Source: Valencia hispanica | Lineage: Eukaryota > Chordata > Actinopteri > Cyprinodontiformes > Valenciidae | DNA: 64,000 nt | Direction of reading: 5' to 3' | Assembly (NCBI GenBank): GCA_963556495.2 | Contig: OY747721.1 | Span: 33,140,349-33,204,348, forward strand | Shown: positions 1 through 12,100 of the stretch, one piece after another | Layout of the letters: each line of letters opens with the position of its first letter | Numbering within the stretch: the first letter of the stretch is position 1 | Position numbers and translations under genes: made by a program | The notes under the pieces: generated by a model | What the model was told of the DNA's origin: nothing | Seen by the model: the letters and a program-made list of their open reading frames with translations, nothing else | The model's database searches: none

Positions 1-300
1 ATAACGGGGCCCGTGGGGAAGGAACATCACCCACCATCACCGAAAAACTTCTATCAGACAGGACGCAAACCATTTTAAAACTTTACCACCAAATCCAGCT
101 TTTTTTCAGGCGTGAGATGAGGATGTTGTGATCGACTGTGTCAAGAGCAGCTGAGAGGTCCAAGCATAACTAGGAACGACTGGAAACCAATCATCAACAG
201 CCCTGACACTGTCATTATGCACCTTCAGCAAAGCTGATTGGGGGCTGTGGCGTGATCTAAAGCCAGATTGGAAGGTTTTTAAAACATATTTTATATCTAA
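1..300 (-). mobile_element. LINE reverse transcriptase remnant (L2/CR1/Rex type)
   Basis: Read on the minus strand, about 62-160 encodes LDLSAALDTVDHNILISRL, the conserved start of the reverse-transcriptase palm in vertebrate non-LTR elements. Just upstream in another frame, about 205-265, is FQSGFRSRHSPQSALLKV, the block that normally precedes it. The frame change between these two blocks shows that the copy is dead. It runs off the left edge of the window, so its extent and clade cannot be fixed. Confidence 0.7.
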
Positions 301-3118
301 AAACTGTTGAACCTGATTAAAAAGGATTTTTTCTAACAGGAAATTAATCTTTTAGCATTTTTTGCAGGGAGAGAATCGAAGGGACAACCAGAGGGTTTCG
401 TTTCTTGAATTAATGCAGATAGTGAAGAAGAGGAAATAGGAGTTAAAAAAATTAAAAAGTTCACCAGGGGACAGAAGAGAGGCAGAGAAGTTCATAACGA
501 CAAGCTCTGTATTCAAAAAGCTAGAAGAAAACACCAACAGTAGAAGGTGTAACGATGCGGCGCCAGCGAGCGTTTGGGTGTCACGAACCAGCCAATTGAG
601 GGATTACGTCTAAATTAATGAAATGGTCAGAAAAAGCTGTGTCCAAAATGTCCTTTAGAGAAACAGAGACGTTTTATAGACTACTAGATCCAGTGTGTGC
701 CCAAGGGAGTGAGTTGGTTAATCAGATACATATAAAAAACAGTTTATTAAAAATATTGATATTGAAGTGTTTTCACCTTTGCATTACTGAGGAATAGGAG
801 AATTGTTGCCACCAGTGCATAGCTTACTCATCATTGACAGCAGGTAGGTAAGAGCATTTGGATCAACAGTGAGATGGAAACTATTTGACAATGGCAGCCA
901 CTTGTTCCTTCTGCAGGAAATACTGGGCAGGAGAAGCCTGGTTATAACTGATTCTCTCTGATGAATCCTGATTGGAAATTCTGGAAAATTATTTGTCAAA
1001 AGAAAAGATGTGTGCTACCACTAGATGTGTGTAGTTCCGACAGGGAAGCATCCTGATGCTGCCTATGTGTCTGGTTGCTTCCTTTCAGCTCTTTCCAAAA
1101 ACAGTAAAGAGGGATCAAATCAACGAAGTTCTAACTTCTTCCAACAATCCATCATAAAGTAAAGATGATAAAGTGACTAAGACCAGAACACTGACATTTT
1201 TGGACCTGTGGACAGGGAACTCCTAAAAGTCTAACACCACATAGAATGTCTGGTTGGTTCTAAGAGCAGGTGGAGAATCAGAAGCCTAAAAAAATGGGAT
1301 AACTCCCAAGTAAATTCAAGCCAGAAACGGGACCAGGAGTCAGGATAATATCCAGAGGTTCATATTCAGGCTGTCGGTACATACATTTGATACAATTACC
1401 TCATTTTCCAAAGATTGGTAACCGTGTAATGCTTTTGGCTAAACTATTAAACTAGGTTTTCTCTTCTGGCTTGTTTTATGAATCAGAACACAAACAAGAT
1501 CCATTTTTGCTTAATGGACACAAACTCAAATCTGATTATGAAAGAAAAAATGCTGACCAATGAAATTAGTCCGACCATTCCAACAAAAAGAAATTAGACG
1601 TGGTTACAAACAGAAGCGTCATCTAAATTAACTTCAATATGGAAAACTGGAGGCTTAAATTGTGACACATTTAATTGTAATCTAGACTCATCCAGCTGGG
1701 GGCAGAGATACTCTGCTGGTTAATCGCCTGCTTTTTCCTGGATCGGAAACAAGAAATTAGCTAATTCTGAACCAAACTAATACAACTATAATTTGTGACA
1801 AATTACCGCAACCACTTAATATTATGCTGGGATTATTTAGCTTCCCATTTTTTTCTTAACTGACAAAACAAAAAACACACAACTCAAAGGATTTATCTTT
1901 TTATTTAAATCCATAATCTTGATTACAAAATGTTACATCTCAGATGGCATTAGGGCCCATAGTTGTTGAGATCTGAGTGAAACAGGAAACAAACCAGGAC
2001 TGGATTACAGGAGACCAAAACTGGAGGTTTTGTTCCAGTTCCAAGTTCAGTGCTTTTCTAGACGGTGAACTCACTCCAGTTACAGCCGGCTCGAACACAG
2101 AACGCACAGCAAATGTTTTCACACCCTTTGACCTTAACATATCACATTCCATTCCCAGACTTTTAATGTGATTGCTGGAACTTTCCATCCTGCTCCTCAA
2201 GGCACACTGCCCTGCATGTTTTAGATGTCTTGCTGCTTCAGCACAACTGATTTCAATTGATGGCTGATTAGCAGGCTTTTAATGAACTACAATCATCTGA
2301 ATCAGATCAAATAAAAATTGGAAAAGCATGATGCGCCTTTAACATTCAGCCCCTTTGTGTTTGGTACCCCAAAATAAAACTCCCGTAACCAAATTGCCAT
2401 TAACAGTCACCTAATTAGTGAGCGGACTGCAGGTGGAGTTCCTACAAAGGGAAACAAAGATAAAACATGATAAAGACTTAAGGGTTATGAATACTTTTGC
2501 AAAGTACAGTAGTTTTAACAGCATACAGATTTAAAAACACCGTCAGACTGACAAATTTTCACTTTAAAAGATTTTAACAAAATCGTGCAATACCCGAATG
2601 CAACACTAATTTACTTATCAGTCGGAGCTTTTAATGGTTAGCTAGGAGGGCCTTCATATGTGGGCCTCTTTGGTCTCCTACACAATATATTTAGGATGGC
2701 AACAGTGCCGACACGAAGCTGTACCTGCTTCTGTTGACTTAAAAAGTCTCACACCTTGATGGCTTATTGAGATGTTTTCCGTTCTGACAGCCACATCAGA
2801 GCATGAGCAATGCACAGCTGGGGCAGGAAACCCTCTTAGAGATGAAAAATACCCAGTGAGAGGGGAAATTAAATAGAAAAACTATCAACCTGTTGCATAT
2901 ATAAAAACATAAGTAGTTATAAATGGGGGGAAAATAGATATTCTATCATATGTTTCAGCTCAAATGTTGATTGAACATATTCATTTATCTTTGTGCTGCA
3001 AGCATCAACTCATTATGTGTGCCCACGTTCATAATCCCATTTGTTTTGTATGAGTATGTTCCCCACAGATGCTGTAACCTGTGCAGTCACTCTCCTGGAC
3101 TCTGCCTGCTGCTTTGGG
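301..3118. other. FDXR 3' flank, no gene seen
   Basis: I find no spliceable coding exon here. About 800-850 carries the string ttgccaccagtgca, which recurs inverted near 13240-13270, so it belongs to a dispersed repeat. The 2185-2310 stretch is a second repeat, listed separately. The FDXR 3'UTR should lie at the high end; I saw no clear AATAAA on the minus strand within 500 bases of the stop codon. Confidence 0.4.
2185..2310. repeat. Dispersed 'tgttttagatgt...gctgattagcagg' repeat
   Basis: The sequence goes from 'ctcaaggcacactgccctgc' through 'ttttagatgt', 'acaactgattt' and 'ctgattagcaggctttt'. A diverged copy of the same plan (ggtcctcgagggccggtgtcctgcc, ttttagaggt, cacagctgattcaaatg) lies at 8108-8290. 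Both resemble a short non-coding repeat very common in teleost introns. Its class is not established from sequence alone. Confidence 0.5.
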
Positions 3119-6100
3119 TCACGTTCGGGCCACCTTCAGCATTTCTGGCACGGTCAGCAGTTTCTCTCTGGGTTTTCCACAAGCTTCCCCCCTCCTCATC
3201 TCCAAGCGGTCGATCTTCTCCCAGTCTGAGAAAGTCACTGGTTTCACTCCTACAAACGGCACAAAACAAAACAACAACTCAACCTTACATAAACCTTTCC
3301 CTGCTCCTAGAGACAGTAAACATTAATCACCATAAATAGGGAGTCAGTTTTAGTCAGCTGGTTCTTTCCCTCTGACCAAACGTTAAACCAGCCGTTAAAC
3401 TTGCAGGGGACTTTGTGGTCAACTCAAAACAGTCTATTTGAACTGACTTTGAACTCTTGCAGGCCTGTCCTAATACATAACGGATAACGGAGGAAGCCTC
3501 CTCTGTTGTTTCTGGAAGACTGGCCTATATGACTGAAGGACAGCCAGAGGAATTTACGGATATTTTGAAGCCTTAGCTGGACTTTCTAATGAGTTAAGGG
3601 GTATGTGGAGTGGCTGCACTAGATATGGCTTTTGGCTTTAGTAATTTATACAGTCAATTGTGCAACAAGAGGAATACTGTAACTAACCCCCCCCGTAGAA
3701 CAAATCTGCCTCTGACACTGCAGGGCAGCCAGACCCACCATAGTGCAGCCAGAGTAGGAATGAAGTGATGTTGGTGACAGAAAACATATTTTTCTGTCTG
3801 GTTTTATTTTATTTTAAAATTTCCAAAAAAATTTAGTTAATAGCAAGTAATCCATCACTCACATCTAGGGCTGGGCGATAAGAAAAAAATTTCTATCACT
3901 ATAATATTTTTCATGTTAGTCGATATCAATATATATCAAGATATAAAACAAGTCACTATTTCTGTCAATATTTAACATTAGCTGGTACTATTTGGAGATA
4001 TCAGAAGGTTATTTTTGATTAAAAGATTAAACATGTCATCGGACATTGTACAACCGTTTAGGACAAATTAAAGGAGGTTAGGGCTGGGCAATATGGATTA
4101 AAAATAAAATCTTTGATTCTTTTTCACACCAGATTTTTGATATCGATTTTTGTTTCCCTCTTTCTATTCTTAAAATGGAATTGAAAGGGACATAAAATAA
4201 TTTTTATAACTTGCTCTTATTTCAATCATCCCTTCTTGGAGTTGACCTGAATTCAGAGTCCAAATGAATGGACACTGTAAAACAACACGGGCGGAGTGAC
4301 ATCCCTTTGAACTATAGAAACCCAAGAGATGCATTGGTGAATATCTTTTTTAATCTTTTCGATATTCTTGAAATTCAACCTTTTTTCCCTGTATTTCGGT
4401 ACGCTGTGTTGTCCATTTCTGCATGTCATCCGAACGGTGCAGAAAAACGTGTAGCTGAACACGGCAGTTTACAAGCGCTCGTCAACATATGTTGCAATAA
4501 GCAATGAATCATTAACGTACCTCGTTCTTCCAGCAGACTGCTGACGATCTGCCATCCAGGCTTGGCAGCCGAAACATCCAGCGTTCCGGAGTCTATGTCC
4601 TCCAGCAGCGATCGGGCCGTGTCAAAGCTGTTGTTCATGGTGGTGGCTATAACACCTGTGGGGCCTGTTTTCACCCAACCGCTACAATACAAACCTAAAT
4701 AGAAAAGCTGAGTCATGAAATAAGTCTAGGAGCTTCTAGGAGTCTGCTTTAATGAGACAAACCTGCAGCCTGGTGAACCCGGCCCACTGAGTTTGGCACC
4801 ACGGCTCTGCGGGAGTCAAACGGCACAGTGGGATCGATGGGGAGGCTCTTGTAGCCGATGCTGCTGATGACCAGACCACAGGAAACCACCTCAACCTCTC
4901 CGGTAAGAACGGCCTTAACTCGTTCTCCAGAACCCTGGCCCAAAGAGGCGTATGTCGTCATGATCCGAAGCAGGCAACATTCTTGGGGTTTTCGAAATCC
5001 AAAACCGTGCTCACCTCAAGCCTGTTGACCGCCAGTTGGATGCCGGCCGTTCTGTTGCAGCCGGGGTCAGCCAAGATTTCTGCGGGGCTCCGGTAGAATC
5101 GGAAACCCCAGATCTTGGCGGTGTCGTTACGCCTCTCCAGCTCTTTTTCTCCGGGTACATCCAGAGCCGTCTTCAGCAGCAGCTCGGTGAGGCGCTTCCT
5201 GGGCCTCGGTAAATCTGGGAAAGCAGAGAGACTTCTGCTTTATATCCTTTAGCACCAGACTACACATTTAAATCTAACGTACCGACTCAGGTGTTCACCA
5301 AAACTATGCAGAACAACTGGTAAAAATGTGTATTTGATAAGCTATTAATAACTTTCTGTATTTTAGCTAACCTTAATCAAGAATAGATTTTATCGGTTTC
5401 TCACCATGTTTCTGGCAGTTCCGCCTCTCATCAGTTATTTTGGTTTATGACCAGTTTCACATCAACAGAATGAAATCTCAGGGCTAACACTAGGCTCCAC
5501 AGTGCTATATGGTGGCGGCAGTATCATGCTCTGATAATGCTTTTCTTTAGCAGGGGCAGGGAAGCTGGTGAGAGCTGATGGAACGATGGATAGAGCTAAA
5601 TGTAGGACAATCCTGCGAGAAAACAGGTTAAAGGCTGCAGAAGTCATCCTCAGAATGCTTTAGATCTAAGCATGTGGAAGAATGGCCAAGTCCAAGGCAA
5701 GCAAAAGACAAAACATTTGATGTTTGCAGATGTTCCCCATCCAATCGTTTGAAATGTTTGGAAAAGAAAAACAGGAAAAGTTTCAGCCTCTACATGTGGA
5801 AAGCTGGCAGAGACAATATTACATCCACAGTAAATATGACCTTCCATCAACTAGTGGTGGGCAATATAAAAAGGTATAAGGTAGAAATGATATAAATTAA
5901 GCCAAAGGTAGAGATTTGGACTATACCGGCCTACCGCGTTTGAGGAGAATAAATACTGATGTTCAGTATTTGTCTTTACACTACCTATTGCAAGTTTAAA
6001 ATTTGTTCTCCATTTAACGGAAAGAAAAACCCTGTAGAACATGAAGCATTTTTTATTCAAATATGTGCAGCTTTGTTTTTGGGCAAAATTAAATTTATAA

Positions 6101-9100
6101 ATAAGTAACCAGGAAAGCGGACAATTTTGAACTTTGTGTTTTTTTATAATATCTAGCTTTTAATTTTTTTTTAAATATCTTCATCTTTATTTATGCTGTA
6201 TGAATTTTTGTGTTGCATTTTTTTGAAAAAAAAGATTTGAATATTTTACATGTTCTTTAAATGGCATTCTAAACTTTTTGGAAGTTGTTCTGCTGCAGTG
6301 TATCTATGAAGTGAGAATGTTCATAAACCGTCATTTTGACATATATAAAGAAAAGTAAAGAATATATCGCAATAGATATCGTTACCGCACATGATTTAGA
6401 TTATATCGCAATATAGATTTGAGGTCATATCGCCCAGCTCTACAATCAACCAGGTAAAATAACTGTATATTTGAACAAAGATGACCAGGTTGTAGAGGTT
6501 GGGTGACGCCACCATGAAAGCTGTACTTTTGAGCCTGGACCAAGAAATCTCAACCAACAACCCCTTTGTGGAACTTAATGTTCTGGCTCGAGAGGGAAGT
6601 GGGCAAACTTGCAGACAGATGTGGTGGGGGCGTTACGATTACAACGACTAAAAACAAGCAGTTTCAACCGGACGCTGAAATGAACAGGAAGCCAGCGTAG
6701 AGACGCCGACACAGGTATGATGTGCAGCTTTGTTTGGGTAGGCTCACAGTCATCGAATTGAGGATTTATTAAGACGGGCGAGGCACTCTATGCATAAAGC
6801 TGCATGTGGACCGTAATTCTCTCATTTAGCACAGACATCCTGGATTGGGTTTTGCATACGTTCTGTGACCACAAGGCTGCAGCACACGTTTCGCAGCACA
6901 GACAGAAAGTGCAGAGACGGCAGCTTCTACAAATCCTCCCTCATTACTTATCACCTAAAATGTTCACAAGGTCAAGGTTCTCAGAAATCATCTGTGACCA
7001 AAATACACAGTTTTTCCCAATGCCACGCCTCCATCAAGGCTGAGGCTACTGGCCAGAAGGTCAACAAAAGGACGAGAGCTGCAGAACAGCAGACCAACTC
7101 TCCCTATATGGCTCCTGCTTTGAGCTCTTGTGCGTCAGAAGCGCCCTTAACTGCTGAACAGTTTCCGTTCAGCTCCGTATACTTCAGTTCTACTTCAGCT
7201 GTTAACCACAACATACGGTTCTTCCTCCCATATGACAGCTTAATGTTCTGCATTAGTCAGATGCTGATCTCTCATGAACTTGCATGTTTTCCGTTCAGGT
7301 GGTGAGAGCAAGACAGCCAAATCTGTAAATCAGTCAGATTTGGGGGAATAAAAACATGTCCCGAAAACGATAAAAAACTTTTTTTTTAAACGTCATCCAA
7401 GGCTTTGATTTGCCTCTGACCTTTAAGAGCTTCTGAGATGCCTTCGAAATCAGCCGTCACCATCTCCGGCCTGGTTCCTGGCAGGTTCACCATTTCTCTG
7501 AGCTCCTGCAGATGAGATGAGGAAGTCTGATACCACAAGACTCTGTTTTCAAAGCTACACCAGCAGCTTTACACAAAAACAACCTGATTTCAAACAAAAC
7601 CCAGAAGTCACCCATACTGTCGGTTTTCCTTCGGTTCTTCTGATTGACTTTCTCCATGTGTGTTTTCTATAAACCTTTTGGGTTTTTTTGATACAGCTCG
7701 GTGTAGTAAACAACATCGGAACACGTGTCTCACAGTGGCATTTAGTCAACACAAACTAAGCCAAACAGGAGAAGCAATGCATAGAAACTAGCATCTATGC
7801 ATGTAGAAGCTGGAGTTAGCACAATATCAAATAGGGAAGACAAGAGCAATGACTTCTGGAAGTGAACCACTGCTTATTCATGGCTCAGCACTAATTATTT
7901 GTAGAAAATCTCCCAATTCGCTGATTTTTCAGTAGAGCATCTCTAAAATATTTGGGGGGGGGGGGGGGGGGGGGAGTTGCAGCTTGGAATATCTCGACAC
8001 AATGCTACTGGACACGTTTGCAAACCAGCCAATCCGGCAGCGTCATTCGTTTTCTTTGGCGCTGATCAGCTGTACCCCCAAAAGGGGAGATAAGTAAGAC
8101 TGTGGAACATGGGGGTCAAGCTCCGGTCCTCGAGGGCCGGTGTCCTGCCAGTTTTAGAGGTCTCTCTGTTGCAACACAGCTGATTCAAATGGGCCCAGCT
8201 ACATCCTCTGCATGGCAAAGTGCTGCAGAGGTTCTGCTAACGAGACTTCATTTGATTCAGGTGTGTTGAACCACGGAAAGCACTAAAAGATGGTCTGTGG
8301 TAGTGCTAAGACGGTTTCCAATGTGTATAATAATGCATATATATGGTGTTTGAACTATTGAAATAGGCAGTTATAAGAGTTTTTTTAAAGGTAGTCTCAA
8401 GTATTTGCAGATTTCAGCTTTTTGATGACAGTTGTGGTCCTCAACCCTGGAGCTCCACTGTATAAAGTATATTCGCAACTCTGAAAGTCCATCATTCTAC
8501 CATAAGAAATCTTATTATTAAGTGGAAACCATTAAAGACAGACGTCGTCCTTAGAGAAATGGATGACTCAGCAAGTTGCCACTCTCTCAGACTGCTATTG
8601 CCTCAGACTGGAAGAAAATACGGCCCAAGTCTGCATGTTAAATGTTAAAGGGTTATCAAATAACAAATAGAAAATACTTTACAAATTTGACTTTGGGAAG
8701 ATTAGCAGCTGAAAGCCTGTTCTGGCTTAGATTTGTAGGGTTTCATCCAAACTACTCAGACTTTTCCAAAGAATATCCTATGGACCAGTTATAGCAAGTA
8801 CAGATGTTTGGCCATAATGCAGAGCAGCGTTTATTAGGAACCAAAGCCAACATATTCCCCAAAAACCACACCAGTCGGACCTGGTCGGCTTGCAGTCTCT
8901 CAGCCAAACATTAAATCTTCTGTGTAGCAAAGTATTTTAGAGTCACAGCAGCTAATCGGGTCATCGACAAGACGCTGCTACCAAACAGAGCAGCAACAGA
9001 TTGAAGCAGGCCTCTGAGGAGTAGCTCAAACACTCGGGTTAGTGCGGTATGAAAGATTTATCTCCCTGATAAAGGCCTAGCTTGTTTTCTTCCGTTCCTT

Positions 9101-12100
9101 CATACAGACCTTGATTGTGCAAGCGACCTGCATGGGTCCCCTCCTGCCGACTACCAGCACCTTTCGAACCCGACTCTCTGCAAGGGCTTCCAGGGCCGGC
9201 TGGGTAATGTCCGTTTTCTGGGAGGAAATAAATGATTATGTGAAGTTTTGGTATCAGATGGTACTGCACTCCTTAAAGTAATCTCAAAGGTATCCACTGC
9301 ATTACTCCAATACCCATCAAGCCCCTTGATAAAGACTTACCTTTATAGATATGTTTTAGCTGTATTTCTCTAAATTACAGCTTTTCCTTTAATTTATGTT
9401 TAGAAAAATATGCAGTGCCTTGCCAAAGTATTCATGGTCAGGAAATTTTTTTTCACATTTAATATTAAAACCGCATACTTCATTGTATTGATTTTGATTT
9501 TATGTGGCAGATCAACAGAAAGTAGTGCATTCGTAATCAACCTTCTCTACTCGGATACCCCTAAATCCAGTGTCAAAACTAGCAAAACTCTATGTGTGCC
9601 AGAGCTACAACTGAACGTAGGGATGCACGGGTTTGAAAATTTGAGTCGATATCGATATCCGATATTGATACTGCTGCTTTACCTGCTTTTATAAATATTC
9701 CATATAAATTTCCCTACACTTTCAAGACTGCACAACCTACATTGCTTCTCTGCTTCAGTTAAACACCTTACAATCCTGCGCTGCATCGCTATCATTGTCA
9801 CATGACCGGACTAAAACCACATGACCAACCCCCTGCCCTCCCCCTGCTGAAACACAAGCAGCAACAAGACGGAAATAAACCTCGGCTGTTAATATCGGTC
9901 CACTTTTACTTCTCGAACATATACCGACATGTTTAAAAGAAAAAGACGAACGTCGGCCGATACCGATTGTTGATGCCGATATATCGTGCATCCCTAACTG
10001 AATGGTTTCGATCAAAGCGTGTTCATGCGTTAGAACAGCACAGTCAAAGCCTGAATCCAGTTGGGAATATATAACATGGTAAGATGTTGAAAAGCGGAAT
10101 ACTTTTGCAAGGCGCTTTTTAGATATAACCCGTGAGTAAAAGCAAAGCACTGTTTATCTCCACGTTTAACCTTTTTTTTCCATTTGTTTTTATTTCTTTT
10201 TCAGGTTGAAAAAAGAAGGGGGGTAAAAATCCTTCTCACCTTTAAAATATCTAAAGGAGACAGCAGTATTCTAGCTACATCCAAGGCCACGTTGCCTTGT
10301 CCCAGGATGACGGCCGTTTCGCAACTCAGGTCTGGACAGAGCTGGAGGAGCAATCAAAACAGTGAAGACAGCACATGCGCGTCGATCTACCCGAGAACAG
10401 ATGAGTTTTTCGCAGGATCGCCTCGACAAACCTCTCGACAGCTGGGCAGGCCGTTGTACCAGCCCACGAAGTCTTTGGCTGAGTACACGCCGGCTAGGTC
10501 TTCACCTGGCACCCCCATCCTCCTGTTTCCCTCTGCCCCGTAACTCTGAGAAGAAATACATACAAAATGACGTTTAGGCATGAATTTTCATTTTAGGATT
10601 CTGCATTAGTCCATCTGGTGTTCTCACCAGTATGACAGCATGGTACGCTTGCTGCAGTTCGCCGACGGTCACATCCTTTCCGACATTTATGTTGCCATAG
10701 AAACTACAGCGGGAATGTTTGGCTGTTTGAGTGAAAGTATTGATGACATTCTGGAAAACAAAAACAAAAAAAGAAAGTATATTATACAGCAACTAGTTTG
10801 AAACACTAATCTATAGAAGTGTAGATTTGGAACCAGTAATTTTAAATATGTTTCAGACTATTGATTATATTAAACACATGCCAACAGTTTGAAAACAGTC
10901 ATTTGTGGTCGGGAATGCAAGTGGCTACTCTGCGTTTGTCTTTTCTTGGAAAACAAACACTGATGTCTTATTCTTCTCTCAGTAAAGCATAAAAATATAA
11001 TTGTTTTGAAAATACAAAATACTTTCTAGGTTTTTATGTTCCATTACAGTGGGGAAAGAAAGTATTTGGCAGCCACCGATTGTGCAAGTTGTCTCACTTA
11101 AAAATAAAAGAGGCCTGTAATTTTCATCACAGGTACACATCAACTGTGAGAGATAAAATGTAAAATAAAAATCCAGAAAATCTTATTTTATGATTTTTTA
11201 AGAATTTATTTGTTTAATTTTGCAGAAAATAAGTATTTAGCGCCTACAACAAAGCAAGATATCTGACCCTCACAGACCTGTTACTTCTTCTTTCCGAAGC
11301 TCCTTATCCTCCACTCGTTACCTGTATTAATGGCACCTGTTTGAACTCTTTACCTGAATAAAAGACACCTGTCCACACCTTCAAAAACCTTCAACAGTCA
11401 GACTCCAACCTCCACCATGGTCAAGACCAGAGAGCTGTCCAAGGACACCAGGGAGAAGATTGTACATCTGCACTAAACTGGGATGAGCCAATCTACAATA
11501 GGAAAGCAGCCTGGAGAAAAGAGATCAACTGTTGGAGCAATTATTTAAAAATGCAAGCTTACTGACAATCTTCCTCGACCTGGGGCTCCATGCAAGATCT
11601 CACCTTGTGGGGTTCAAATGATCTTGAGAACGGTGAGGAAACAGCCCAGAACTACACGGGGGGAACTGGTCAATGACCTGAAGAAAGCTGGGACCACAGT
11701 AACAAAAGTTACTATTAGTAACACCCTACGTCGTCATGGATTCAAATCCTGCAGCGCTCGAAAGGCCGACCTGCTTAAGCCAGCACATGTCCAGCTTTCC
11801 AGAGACCATCTGAATTATCTAGAGGAGGATCAGGAGAATGTCATGTGGTCAGATGAGACCAAAATAGAACTCTGGCATAAACGCCACTCGCTGAATGGGG
11901 CCACGTATCGTCAGATTTTGGGCAAAAACCTCCTTCCATCAGTGAGACCATTGAAGATGAAACATGGCTGGATCTTCAAGCATGACAAACACATCGCCCC
12001 GGCAATGAAGGAGTGGCTACGTAAAAAGCATTTCAAGGTTCTAGAATGGCCTAGCCAGTCTCCAGACCTCAGTCCAATAGAGAATCTGTGGAGTGAGTTG

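Noticed and set aside
6865..7305. 146-codon plus-strand frame in FDXR intron 8
   Set aside because: It has no recognisable domain and no splice context, and its composition is like the surrounding repeat DNA.
9755..10150. 131-codon minus-strand frame
   Set aside because: It runs across the border of a hAT-like MITE and its host Tc1 MITE, so it is an accidental frame.
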